A DNA stretch of 38,416 nt. Source: Firmicutes bacterium CAG:582 (lineage in GTDB: Bacteria > Bacillota_I > Bacilli_A > RF39 > UBA660). The position numbers and the translations under genes were made by a program. The stretch is from the NCBI GenBank assembly GCA_000435515.1, contig FR884180.1, positions 48,105 through 86,520 on the forward strand, given 5' to 3'. The notes under the pieces are model-generated. The model had not been told where the DNA came from and ran no database searches. It saw only the letters and a program-made list of their open reading frames with translations. Below, one piece after another: positions 23,816-31,456 of the stretch (positions are counted from its first letter, which is position 1; every line of letters starts with the position of its first letter).

Positions 23816-26761
23816 TTACACATCTGCTAATTTTACACTTACAAGTTTCGATACTCCGCTTTCTTGCATTGTTATTCCATATAAAGTATCAGCATACTCC
23901 ATTGTCTTTTTCTTATGAGTAATAACTATAAATTGAGTTACATCACCATAGTTTTTTAAATATGTTCCAAATGTATCAACATTTGCCTCATCTAACGCGG
24001 CTTCCACCTCATCAAGTATACAAAATGGCACAGTTCTAATATTCAATATACTAAAAAGCAAAGCTATTGCTGTTAAAGTCATTTCTCCACCCGATAAGGC
24101 ATTGATGCTCTTTATGCTTTTTCCAGGAGGATATGCATTTATTTCAACACCCGTTTCCAAAACGTTTTCTGGTTCTGTTAACACAAGCTCAGCATTTCCA
24201 CCCTTAAATAATTGATTAAATACACGTCCAAACTCATGATTAACTTCATTAAACGTACTCATAAATTTTTCTTCCATTGTTGAATCCAAGTCTTCAATTA
24301 TTTCATTTAAATCATTTATTGCTCCTAAAAGATCTTCACTTTGATTTTTTAAGAACGTGTATCTTGTATTAACACGATCAAATTCTTCAATGGCTCCAAC
24401 ATTTACATCACCTAAATCTCTTATATCTCTTTTTAAGTGATTTACTTTACTGCGTGCAACCTCTTCATCCATTTCTAAAGTATATTCTTGATGCGCTTTT
24501 TCATAGGTTAAATTATATTCGCTTGCAAGTCTTGTAAGTAAATTATCAAGTTTAATATCCATCTTACCAATATTAACTTCTAAATTTTTTATCTCATTTA
24601 GTTTTTGATTATATGCAGAAGTTGCTTTTCTATTTATACTTTCTAATTCATTTAATTCATTTGAAAGTTCATTTCTTGTTGTTTTCTTTTCGCTTAATAT
24701 TCTTGTGTTTATTTCTTTTTTAGTGCTTACCGACAATATTTCATTCATTATATTATCAAGTTCATTATCAACCGAATCATCTAAAACATTCTTTGTTCCA
24801 TTAAGCTCATTTTCATTTTTTTCTAAATCATTTATAAGTTCTTTTCTGCTTATTTGTTTTTGATTTAAAATTTCTTTTTTTCCTGAAAGATCAGTTATAC
24901 TATTTCTAATACTTTCTTCAAGTAGATTTAGATGCAAATCAATTTCATTAATATGTTCTTCTATTAACTTTATTTCATTTACTAAAATATTTTCTTCATT
25001 AATAAGTTTTTCTAATTCATATCTTATATTCATTGAACCGCTGGTATTATTTTTTATACTCCCACCAGTTATAGAACCACCAGAATGAAGTATTTCTCCA
25101 TCTAACGTTATTACACGATAACGGTAACTAGTTAGTTTTCCAAGTTTATTCATGATGTCCATATTGTTAACAACTAAAACATTTCCTAGTTGATTTTCAA
25201 CAACGCCAGAATAAAGAGGATTATAAGTCACTAAATTAGAAGCAACTCCAACAAATCCTGCTAAAGATTCAGCCACTTTTAAAGAATCAGCATCCACTCC
25301 ACGTGGCTTTATAACACTTATCGGAAAAAATGTTGCTCTTCCTAGTTTATTTTCTTTTAAATAGTTAATCGCTTCTTTCGCATTTTCATCTTTATCAACA
25401 ACAATTACGTTTTGATTAGCTCCTAATGCTACTTCAATTGCTTTAACGTGCTCTTCTTTGACATCGATTAATTTTGATAAAACATCATGAATACCATTTA
25501 ATCTTGGGTTATTAATAACACTTTTAACAGCAAAAGGAAGCTTTGTGTCGTTTTCGATTTGATCATTTAATACGTCTATTTTGCTTCTTACATTTACAAG
25601 TTCACGACTTTTTTTATCAAGCTCACTTATTAACGTTGTTTTTCTTAATCTTTCTTTTTTTAATTCAGTGTTGGCATTATCTACTTTGGTTGTAAGTTCA
25701 CTTATTTCTTTTTCTATTGAAGTGACTTCCGAATCGATAACACTGATGTTTTTCTTAAGTTCAACTATTCTTTCCTTTAATATTAAAATGTTACTTTCTA
25801 ATAGTTGATCATCTACTTCATATTTTCTTCTTTCACTCATAACTTGTTTCTTTGTTTCAAGATTTGAAAGAGTTTCATTTATTTTTATAAGTTCATCAGT
25901 TAAAGAAGATATTTCTTCATCAATTTTAATTGAACTCAACTTCAAACTTTCAATTTTAGTTGTTTCACTTGTTTGCTTGTTATCCATTGTAAGAATTTCT
26001 TCGTTTAAAGATGTAAGTCTTTCTTTGTCACTTTTATATTGATCATTTATAGTTTTAATATCACTGGCAATTAAAGAAATTTCAATTCCTTCAAGTTCAC
26101 TTTTTAAATCAAGATATTTTTTAGCGTCTTCAGCTTGTTTTCTTAAAGGTTCAACGTTTCCTTCTAGTTCATTTACAACTAATGTCACTTTATCAAGATT
26201 ATCCATTGTACTTACTAACTTTTTACTTGTTTCTTCTTTTCTTTTTTTATATTTTAAGACGCTGGCAGCTTCTTCAATAATAGCTCTTCTATCACTTGGT
26301 TTTCCTTTTAAAATTTCGCTTATTCTTCCTTGAGATATGATTGAAAATGAGTTTGCATTAGTTCCACTATCTAAGAATAAATCGGTAATGTCCTTTTTTC
26401 TAACCTTTGTATTATTGATATAATATTCATTTTCTCCAGTTTTATAAACTTCTCTTTTTATTTCAATTTCATTATAATCACTTGCTAGATAATGATCTGT
26501 ATTATCAAAAGTTAAACTTACCCAAGCACGAGAACACGCACCTCTTGAAGAAGAACCATTGAATATACAATCAGTTAGTTTTTCGCCTCCACGAATTTCT
26601 TTTAAACTTGATTCCCCTAATACCCAACGAACAGCATCCACTACGTTACTTTTTCCACTTCCATTTGGTCCAACAATACCAGTGATCTTATCATCAACGC
26701 TTATTTCAATTTTATCAGCAAACGATTTAAAACCATGTGCTTTTATACTAATAAGTTTCAT
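23816..26761 (-). CDS. smc: Chromosome segregation/condensation ATPase SMC, short form
   Basis: SMC dimers with ScpA/ScpB condense and segregate the chromosome. The N-terminal ATPase lobe carries the Walker A GPNGSGKS (about 32-39). Coiled coil runs to about residue 405, followed by the hinge (about 415-590, LNGIHDVLSKLI...GGSITGGS), the returning coil and the C-terminal lobe. That lobe has the ABC signature NALSGGE and Walker B FCILDEVEAALD. The protein is 981 aa, against about 1185 in Bacillus. Both arms are shortened by roughly the same amount, so the two coils still match. The ATG at 26761 is preceded by GAGGTGA. It lies 9 bp downstream of rnc, as in many Firmicutes, but ftsY does not follow. 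Confidence 0.97.
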   Translation of the reverse strand: MKLISIKAHGFKSFADKIEISVDDKITGIVGPNGSGKSNVVDAVRWVLGESSLKEIRGGEKLTDCIFNGSSSRGACSRAWVSLTFDNTDHYLASDYNEIEIKREVYKTGENEYYINNTKVRKKDITDLFLDSGTNANSFSIISQGRISEILKGKPSDRRAIIEEAASVLKYKKRKEETSKKLVSTMDNLDKVTLVVNELEGNVEPLRKQAEDAKKYLDLKSELEGIEISLIASDIKTINDQYKSDKERLTSLNEEILTMDNKQTSETTKIESLKLSSIKIDEEISSLTDELIKINETLSNLETKKQVMSERRKYEVDDQLLESNILILKERIVELKKNISVIDSEVTSIEKEISELTTKVDNANTELKKERLRKTTLISELDKKSRELVNVRSKIDVLNDQIENDTKLPFAVKSVINNPRLNGIHDVLSKLIDVKEEHVKAIEVALGANQNVIVVDKDENAKEAINYLKENKLGRATFFPISVIKPRGVDADSLKVAESLAGFVGVASNLVTYNPLYSGVVENQLGNVLVVNNMDIMNKLGKLTSYRYRVITLDGEILHSGGSITGGSIKNNTSGSMNIRYELEKLINEENILVNEIKLIEEHINEIDLHLNLLEESIRNSITDLSGKKEILNQKQISRKELINDLEKNENELNGTKNVLDDSVDNELDNIMNEILSVSTKKEINTRILSEKKTTRNELSNELNELESINRKATSAYNQKLNEIKNLEVNIGKMDIKLDNLLTRLASEYNLTYEKAHQEYTLEMDEEVARSKVNHLKRDIRDLGDVNVGAIEEFDRVNTRYTFLKNQSEDLLGAINDLNEIIEDLDSTMEEKFMSTFNEVNHEFGRVFNQLFKGGNAELVLTEPENVLETGVEINAYPPGKSIKSINALSGGEMTLTAIALLFSILNIRTVPFCILDEVEAALDEANVDTFGTYLKNYGDVTQFIVITHKKKTMEYADTLYGITMQESGVSKLVSVKLADV

Positions 26762-26770
26762 ACTTCACCT

Positions 26771-27412
26771 CTAAGCTATTTTTTTTATTGCATCTGTTGC
26801 AGCATTTTGTTCTGCTTCTTTTTTTGATTTTCCTGTTCCTACTCCAAATACAAGACCGTCAACTAAAACGTGAACAACAAAAGTTTTATCATGTGCAGGT
26901 CCTGATTCGCTTATCACTTCATAAGTAACTGTTTTTTTATCCATTTGAACCATTTCTTGTAAGTATGATTTAGAATCATGAATAAATTCGTGATTAGTTT
27001 CAATATAAGGAACAATTATTCCTAAAGCAAATCTCTTGGCAACTGAAAAACCATGTTCTAAAAATATTACAGCAAGAACACTTTCAAAACAATCAGCAAC
27101 AATTGAAACGGTATCTTTTGGTACTCCATTTCCAGTACGAATATAATCTATTAAACCAATTTGTTTAGAATATTCAAATAAAGCATTTTCGCAGACATAA
27201 CTTGCACGAGTTTTAGACATATCTCCTTCTTTAAGGTTTGAATGCAAATAAAAATATTCGCTTGTAGCAAGTTCTAAAACGGCATCTCCTAAAAACTCAA
27301 GTCTTTCATAACTCTTGCTTCTTTCTTCATTAGCTTTTGAACTATGAGTTAAAGCCGTTTTTAATAATTCTTCATTTTTTATTACTATTCCATATTTTTC
27401 TAGAAAGTTCAT
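26771..27412 (-). CDS. rnc: Ribonuclease III
   Basis: Cleaves double-stranded RNA in rRNA maturation and mRNA turnover. The catalytic domain holds the signature ERLEFLGDAVLEL (about 36-48) with the acidic metal ligands, and a downstream DCFESVLAVI (about 104-113) gives the second acidic pair. A dsRNA-binding domain occupies the C-terminal third, with SGPAHDKTFVVHVLVDG and GTGKSKKEAEQNAATDAIKKI. The ATG at 27412 follows GGTGATACT and gives 213 aa. The frame's upstream extension has no start site. It directly precedes smc and probably shares its transcript. Confidence 0.97.
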   Translation of the reverse strand: MNFLEKYGIVIKNEELLKTALTHSSKANEERSKSYERLEFLGDAVLELATSEYFYLHSNLKEGDMSKTRASYVCENALFEYSKQIGLIDYIRTGNGVPKDTVSIVADCFESVLAVIFLEHGFSVAKRFALGIIVPYIETNHEFIHDSKSYLQEMVQMDKKTVTYEVISESGPAHDKTFVVHVLVDGLVFGVGTGKSKKEAEQNAATDAIKKIA

Positions 27413-27463
27413 AGTATCACCAGAAATATTATACAATAGGAACAAACTCAATTCTAGTTATAA

Positions 27464-27492
27464 TTTACAAATTAAAGCTTTTTTGGTATATT
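27464..27492 (+). promoter_or_regulatory. Promoter of the TroA-like lipoprotein and DHH gene
   Basis: TTTACA (27464-27469), a 17-bp spacer and TATATT (27487-27492), about 27 nt upstream of the ATG. It diverges from rnc. Confidence 0.65.
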
Positions 27493-27518
27493 TTTAATAA
27501 GAAAAAGGAAGCGAATTT

Positions 27519-28379
27519 ATGAAATTAATAAGAAGTTTAGTTGTTTTATTTATTACTTTAATTTTATTAACTGGATGTTTTAAAAGAGATAATATGGATG
27601 ATATTTCTATTGCAGTTACTAAGTATCCAATCGAATATTTGGTTAAGAATATATATGGATTTAATTCAACAGTAAGCTCTGTATATCCTGTTGGAAGTGA
27701 CGTTGATACTTATACTTTATCAAAAAAACAATTAAGAAAATATTCAACAAATGATATTTTTGTTTATAATGGCTTAACTGATGAAAAAAAGATAGCTGCA
27801 GGTCTTTTAAACTATAATTCAAGCATAAAAATAATCGATGTTGCTAAAGGTTTAAATGATACTTATGAAGAGGAAGAACTTTGGTTAAGTCCATCAAATT
27901 ATCTTATGCTCGCTCAAAATATTAAAGATAGTTTATTGAGTTATATTAATTCAACTATTTTAAAACAAGAAATAAATGACGCTTATGAAGAATTAAAATT
28001 AAATATTTCTATGTTGGATGCCAATATAAAGGTTATTGCTGAAAACGCCAACAATAAAACAATTATTGTTGGAAATGATTTATTTAAATTTTTAGAAAAA
28101 TATGGATACAATGTTTTAAGCATTGATGAAAGTAAAAACAAAAAAAGTGATTATCAAGAAGCTAAAAACTTGGTATCTAATAAAAGTAATTCTTATGTGT
28201 TCGTACTAGAAAAAAGTGTTAATGATGAAAATGTTGCAAAATTAAAAAATGCAGGGGCATCTATTGTTTCAATTAAGTCATTAAAAAGTTTGACTCAAGA
28301 TGAAATAAATGATGGTTATGATTATTTACAATACATGAATACATTTATCGATGACTTGAAAAGCGAGGTTTATAATTAA
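27519..28379 (+). CDS. TroA/ZnuA-like substrate-binding lipoprotein lacking all histidine ligands
   Basis: The signal peptide ends in lipobox LLTGC (Cys20). The mature protein follows the cluster A-1 (ZnuA/TroA/MntC, PF01297) pattern: YPIEYLVKNIYG near the start, VYPVGSDVDTYTLSKKQLRKY (about 56-75), FVYNGL (81-86), EEELWLSPSNYLMLAQNI (about 118-135) and IIVGNDLFKFLEKYGY (about 182-197). By alignment with the usual GxDPHxYEP, DPHxWLDP and SHxAFxYxxxxYG motifs, the three metal histidines become Asp63, Glu120 and Asn186; the protein has no histidine at all. It probably does not bind zinc in the standard way. No permease or ATPase gene is adjacent; its stop overlaps the DHH gene. Strong AAGGAAGCG site. 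Confidence 0.8.
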   Translation: MKLIRSLVVLFITLILLTGCFKRDNMDDISIAVTKYPIEYLVKNIYGFNSTVSSVYPVGSDVDTYTLSKKQLRKYSTNDIFVYNGLTDEKKIAAGLLNYNSSIKIIDVAKGLNDTYEEEELWLSPSNYLMLAQNIKDSLLSYINSTILKQEINDAYEELKLNISMLDANIKVIAENANNKTIIVGNDLFKFLEKYGYNVLSIDESKNKKSDYQEAKNLVSNKSNSYVFVLEKSVNDENVAKLKNAGASIVSIKSLKSLTQDEINDGYDYLQYMNTFIDDLKSEVYN

Positions 28380-29293
28380 TGAAAAAGTATTTAATTACAC
28401 ATACTGATTTAGATGGTGTTTCCCCTATTATATTGCTTGGATTAACAAATGAATCATTTGATTATAAATGTGTTGATATAAAAGATTTAACTAATTTAAT
28501 GGAAGAACTTAAGACAACAGACTTATCACTTTATGATGAAATGTACTTTATAGATTTATCCTTAACAGAAGAAATGTATGGTGTCTTACTTAGTTTAAAT
28601 AAACCAATAAAAGTTTTTGATCACCATGAAACTCATCTATTTGCAAATAAGTATGAGTTTGCTACAGTTAAAGTTGATTTAAATAATAGAAGAACTTGTG
28701 GAACCGAGTTATTTTATGAGTATTTAAAAGAAAAATATCCTGAATTAAATAAAGATAACATAAAAACTTATGTTGAATATGTGCGAGAACTTGATACATT
28801 TGCTTTTACAAGCGATATTCCAAAACAAATCGATATTATTAAAGAATCAATGGATAGGTACGATTTTATAAAATCGATTATAAGAAGATTAAAGAAGGAT
28901 AAACCTTTTAATTTTACAACTTTTGAAAAAAGATATATAAAGTTAAGAACAGAAGAACTTGATAGATATATCAAAAAGAAAGAAAAAGGTATGCAAAAAG
29001 TTTTAATCAATGGATTTAGATGTGGAGTTATATTTGCCGAAACTAATAAGAGTTTTATTGGAGATTATATTTCTCAAAAATATGATGATATTGATTTAGT
29101 TATCTTGATAGATGCATCAAGTAGAATTTCTTATAGAACTAATAAAGAAAACATAAATGTTGCCGATTTTGCTTCTAACTTTGGTGGCGGTGGACATAAA
29201 TGCGCAAGTGGATCAAAATTCGATAATGAAAATCGAATCAACATTTTAAAAGACTATTTTGGAGATGTTAAAGAATTAGAAGAAAATTGCTAA
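28379..29293 (+). CDS. DHH/DHHA1-family phosphoesterase
   Basis: Members hydrolyse short oligoribonucleotides, pAp or cyclic-dinucleotide products. The metal motifs are HTDLDGV (about 8-14), IDLSL near residue 60, DHH (Asp81-His82-His83) and the DHHA1 substrate motif GGGGHKCASG (about 270). Length (304 aa) and layout resemble the NrnB-like nanoRNase branch. No CBS or GGDEF domain is present. The ATG shares a base with the TAA of the preceding lipoprotein gene, so the two are translationally coupled. Exact substrate cannot be settled from sequence. Confidence 0.85.
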   Translation: MKKYLITHTDLDGVSPIILLGLTNESFDYKCVDIKDLTNLMEELKTTDLSLYDEMYFIDLSLTEEMYGVLLSLNKPIKVFDHHETHLFANKYEFATVKVDLNNRRTCGTELFYEYLKEKYPELNKDNIKTYVEYVRELDTFAFTSDIPKQIDIIKESMDRYDFIKSIIRRLKKDKPFNFTTFEKRYIKLRTEELDRYIKKKEKGMQKVLINGFRCGVIFAETNKSFIGDYISQKYDDIDLVILIDASSRISYRTNKENINVADFASNFGGGGHKCASGSKFDNENRINILKDYFGDVKELEENC

Positions 29294-29310
29294 TTCTTTT
29301 TATTTTGTTA

Positions 29311-29339
29311 TTGACTATAATAATCAAATTTTGTATAAT
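29311..29339 (+). promoter_or_regulatory. Promoter of tRNA-Ser
   Basis: TTGACT (29311-29316), a 17-bp spacer and consensus TATAAT (29334-29339), 13 nt upstream of the mature tRNA. A strong promoter, as expected for a stable RNA. Confidence 0.85.
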
Positions 29340-29352
29340 TTATCTATGGCAC

Positions 29353-29443
29353 GGAGTAGTACTCAAGAGGCTGAAGAGGCGCCCCTGCTAAGGGTGTAGG
29401 TCGGGCAACTGGCGCGAGAGTTCAAATCTCTCCTACTCCGCCA
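29353..29443 (+). tRNA. tRNA-Ser(GCT)
   Basis: Type II tRNA of 91 nt. The acceptor stem GGAGTAG/CTACTCC is followed by discriminator G and encoded CCA. The anticodon loop CTGCTAA gives anticodon GCT, reading AGC/AGU. A long variable arm (GTCGGGCAACTGGC region) and T loop TTCAAAT are present. Confidence 0.95.
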
Positions 29444-29454
29444 TTAAAAAAATT

Positions 29455-29478
29455 AACTCACTTATGTGAGTTTTTTTT
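29455..29478 (+). terminator. Terminator of tRNA-Ser
   Basis: A perfect 7-bp stem, AACTCAC/GTGAGTT with a TTAT loop, runs into a T tract. It sits back to back with the terminator of the opposing gene. Confidence 0.9.
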
Positions 29479-29483
29479 ATTGT

Positions 29484-29508
29484 AAAAAAAAAGTCTACGA
29501 TTGTAGAC
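29484..29508 (-). terminator. Terminator of the zinc-ribbon membrane protein gene
   Basis: On the minus strand a perfect 6-bp stem, GTCTAC/GTAGAC with an AATC loop, is followed by nine T. Confidence 0.88.
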
Positions 29509-30426
29509 CTAAGTTTGCTTATAGGTAAATTCATAAACTGCACCAGTATTAACATCAGTTGTATTGATTAATAATTTTAAACTCAAATTGGTATCAGTTA
29601 AACTCACAATTTCAAAAAGTGCATCATAACTTTCGTCACTTTCATCCTTTAGTTTTATATATATTTTATTATCTATTATTTTATAATTATACCAGTTAAC
29701 TGATATATTTTTTTCTTTATTCCAATTTGTATGACCTTTTGGTGCCAAGTGTCCACTTATTAAAACCTCGTCAGAGTAATCATCGAACTTCAAAGACAAT
29801 TCACTTGATCCATAGTAAACAACCCTTTTATTAAATTTAAAAGTTCCTCCAACAGTATATTTCCAATTCCATTCTCCAAAACTATGATAGATGTTTGTTA
29901 CATCTTCCTTTTCCTTTGTTGATAATAATTTAAATATTTCAGTATTATCAAAGAATTCTTTAATCTTGTCATTTTCACTTATATAGTTAGTTCCTAATTC
30001 ATTATAAGCTGATGAAACTAGACCTTCACTAAGAAGTTGTTTAGAGTAGTTTATCTTGTTATCCATAAACATATCCCAAGCTTTTGGACAAGCACAACTA
30101 ATTTCTTCGCAGTCTTTTGTTCCAAGATTTTCATGATTAAACCATCCAACCCTTTCAAAACCTTCATAGTCTTTGTTATCAACATAAGTTTGTAAAGATG
30201 CTATAAAATTTTCACATGCTGAAGCATTTTTATTTTCATTCATGGTTGAAGCAATTGCTACAATAACTACTATAGCAATTACTCCTTCAAGTATAAAAAA
30301 CATTTTTCTTTTATTCTTTGGCACTTTAAAACTTTTAAATCTCCTCATTGAATAACCACAGTTTGGGCATCTCTTTGCAGTATCACTTATTTTTTTACCA
30401 CATTCTTTGCAAACAATTAAAGACAT
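29509..30426 (-). CDS. Zinc-ribbon membrane protein with an extracytoplasmic domain, 305 aa
   Basis: A four-cysteine zinc ribbon (VCKECGKKISDTAKRCPNCGY, residues about 5-25, CxxC-x11-CxxC) lies on the cytoplasmic side. A basic linker and one transmembrane helix (about 42-61) follow. The outer part has a helical half with four close cysteines (about 71-115, including CEEISCAC) and a beta-rich C-terminal half. This architecture is common in Firmicutes stress and envelope proteins, but the specific outer domain is not one I recognise. The ATG at 30426 was chosen because TAGGAG lies 9 nt upstream. It has its own terminator. Confidence 0.8.
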   Translation of the reverse strand: MSLIVCKECGKKISDTAKRCPNCGYSMRRFKSFKVPKNKRKMFFILEGVIAIVVIVAIASTMNENKNASACENFIASLQTYVDNKDYEGFERVGWFNHENLGTKDCEEISCACPKAWDMFMDNKINYSKQLLSEGLVSSAYNELGTNYISENDKIKEFFDNTEIFKLLSTKEKEDVTNIYHSFGEWNWKYTVGGTFKFNKRVVYYGSSELSLKFDDYSDEVLISGHLAPKGHTNWNKEKNISVNWYNYKIIDNKIYIKLKDESDESYDALFEIVSLTDTNLSLKLLINTTDVNTGAVYEFTYKQT

Positions 30427-30458
30427 AAAACTCAACTCCTACTAGATAATTATAGCAT

Positions 30459-30482
30459 AAAATAAAGTCTACAACATAGACT
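30459..30482 (-). terminator. Terminator of the prepilin-sulfotransferase-transglutaminase gene set
   Basis: On the minus strand a 6-bp stem, AGTCTA/TAGACT with a 5-nt loop, is followed by TTATTTTA. It abuts the stop codon at 30483. The T tail is interrupted, so efficiency is uncertain. Confidence 0.65.
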
Positions 30483-31448
30483 CTATTTTTTTCTTCTTGT
30501 AAAGATAAATATTATTAAACCAATCACAAGTAATATTAATACTAAAATAATATAATAAATACTTTCATCACTTTCTAATTTAGTTTCTTCCTTTACTTCA
30601 TTTTCCAAATTATTGATATCATTTTCGTTAAATGTATAGTCAAAATCCTCTCTTGGATAATCTTCATCACTTATTAAAATATTGTAATTATATTTTTCGT
30701 CTTTATAGTTTTGATTGCTAATAAGTAATCCCGATAAATCGTTATTATATTTTATATCAACAATATAATATTTACCATCCAGTTTTACAACGTTATAGGT
30801 ATGTGAAGAATAATATATTCTATTTTTGGCGTCATAAGAAGCTATATGGTCAACAATGTATGATTCAATACCTAATTTATCCATTAAATATGAAAATGCA
30901 GTAGCAGATCCAATGCAAACTGTTTTATTATTTATTAAAACATCATAAGCACTTATGTATCCGTCAACTAAATTTTCAAAAACTCCATCACTTTGATAAA
31001 CAGCATTTCGGCTTATATAGACATAAGCCATATATATCTTTTCATAATCAGTTTTACCAGTAAACAACTTAATAAACTTATCAGCAAATTTATCAAGTTG
31101 TTCAGTTTCTTCTTTGGTAATCTTTTTATTCATATTATCAATATAAATAGAATTTTCATTTATTATTGGTAAAAATCTAATTGGTTGATAATAAGCATAG
31201 TCTTCATATTTATAGGTATTAATACTTATATCAGTTATATATTTTTCTTTATAGTACTCATTTACACTATTAATATCAACCATGTTATCAGCAAAATCTA
31301 TGCTATAGTATCCAATATCTAAATCATTATAAATTTCATCTATTTTTTTTAGTGCCTCATCAGTATTTTCAACATTGATTATAGTTCTTTCATGTGCAAA
31401 ACATATAGTTGGAATAAACGCAAGTAACAATAATAAATATTTTTTCAC
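30483..31448 (-). CDS. Membrane-anchored transglutaminase-like protein, 321 aa
   Basis: A cleavable signal peptide (about 1-18, ending CFA-H) is followed by a helical region and a transglutaminase-like core (PF01841 type). The triad is visible: Cys178 in KTVCIGSATAFSYLMDKLGI, His216 in SSHTYNVVKLDGKYYIVD, and Asp231. A C-terminal transmembrane helix (about 296-315) with a basic RRKK tail anchors it facing outward. Such bacterial proteins are cysteine proteases or crosslinking/amidating enzymes. It lies 8 nt downstream of the arylsulfotransferase gene, so it should be cotranscribed and act on the same cell-surface material. Substrate unknown. Confidence 0.85.
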   Translation of the reverse strand: MKKYLLLLLAFIPTICFAHERTIINVENTDEALKKIDEIYNDLDIGYYSIDFADNMVDINSVNEYYKEKYITDISINTYKYEDYAYYQPIRFLPIINENSIYIDNMNKKITKEETEQLDKFADKFIKLFTGKTDYEKIYMAYVYISRNAVYQSDGVFENLVDGYISAYDVLINNKTVCIGSATAFSYLMDKLGIESYIVDHIASYDAKNRIYYSSHTYNVVKLDGKYYIVDIKYNNDLSGLLISNQNYKDEKYNYNILISDEDYPREDFDYTFNENDINNLENEVKEETKLESDESIYYIILVLILLVIGLIIFIFTRRKK

Positions 31449-31456
31449 AAAATCAC

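Noticed and set aside
27519..28379. Annotation as a zinc transporter binding protein (ZnuA)
   Set aside because: The fold family fits, but the histidine ligands are gone and no transporter genes are adjacent, so a zinc-specific name would overstate the evidence.
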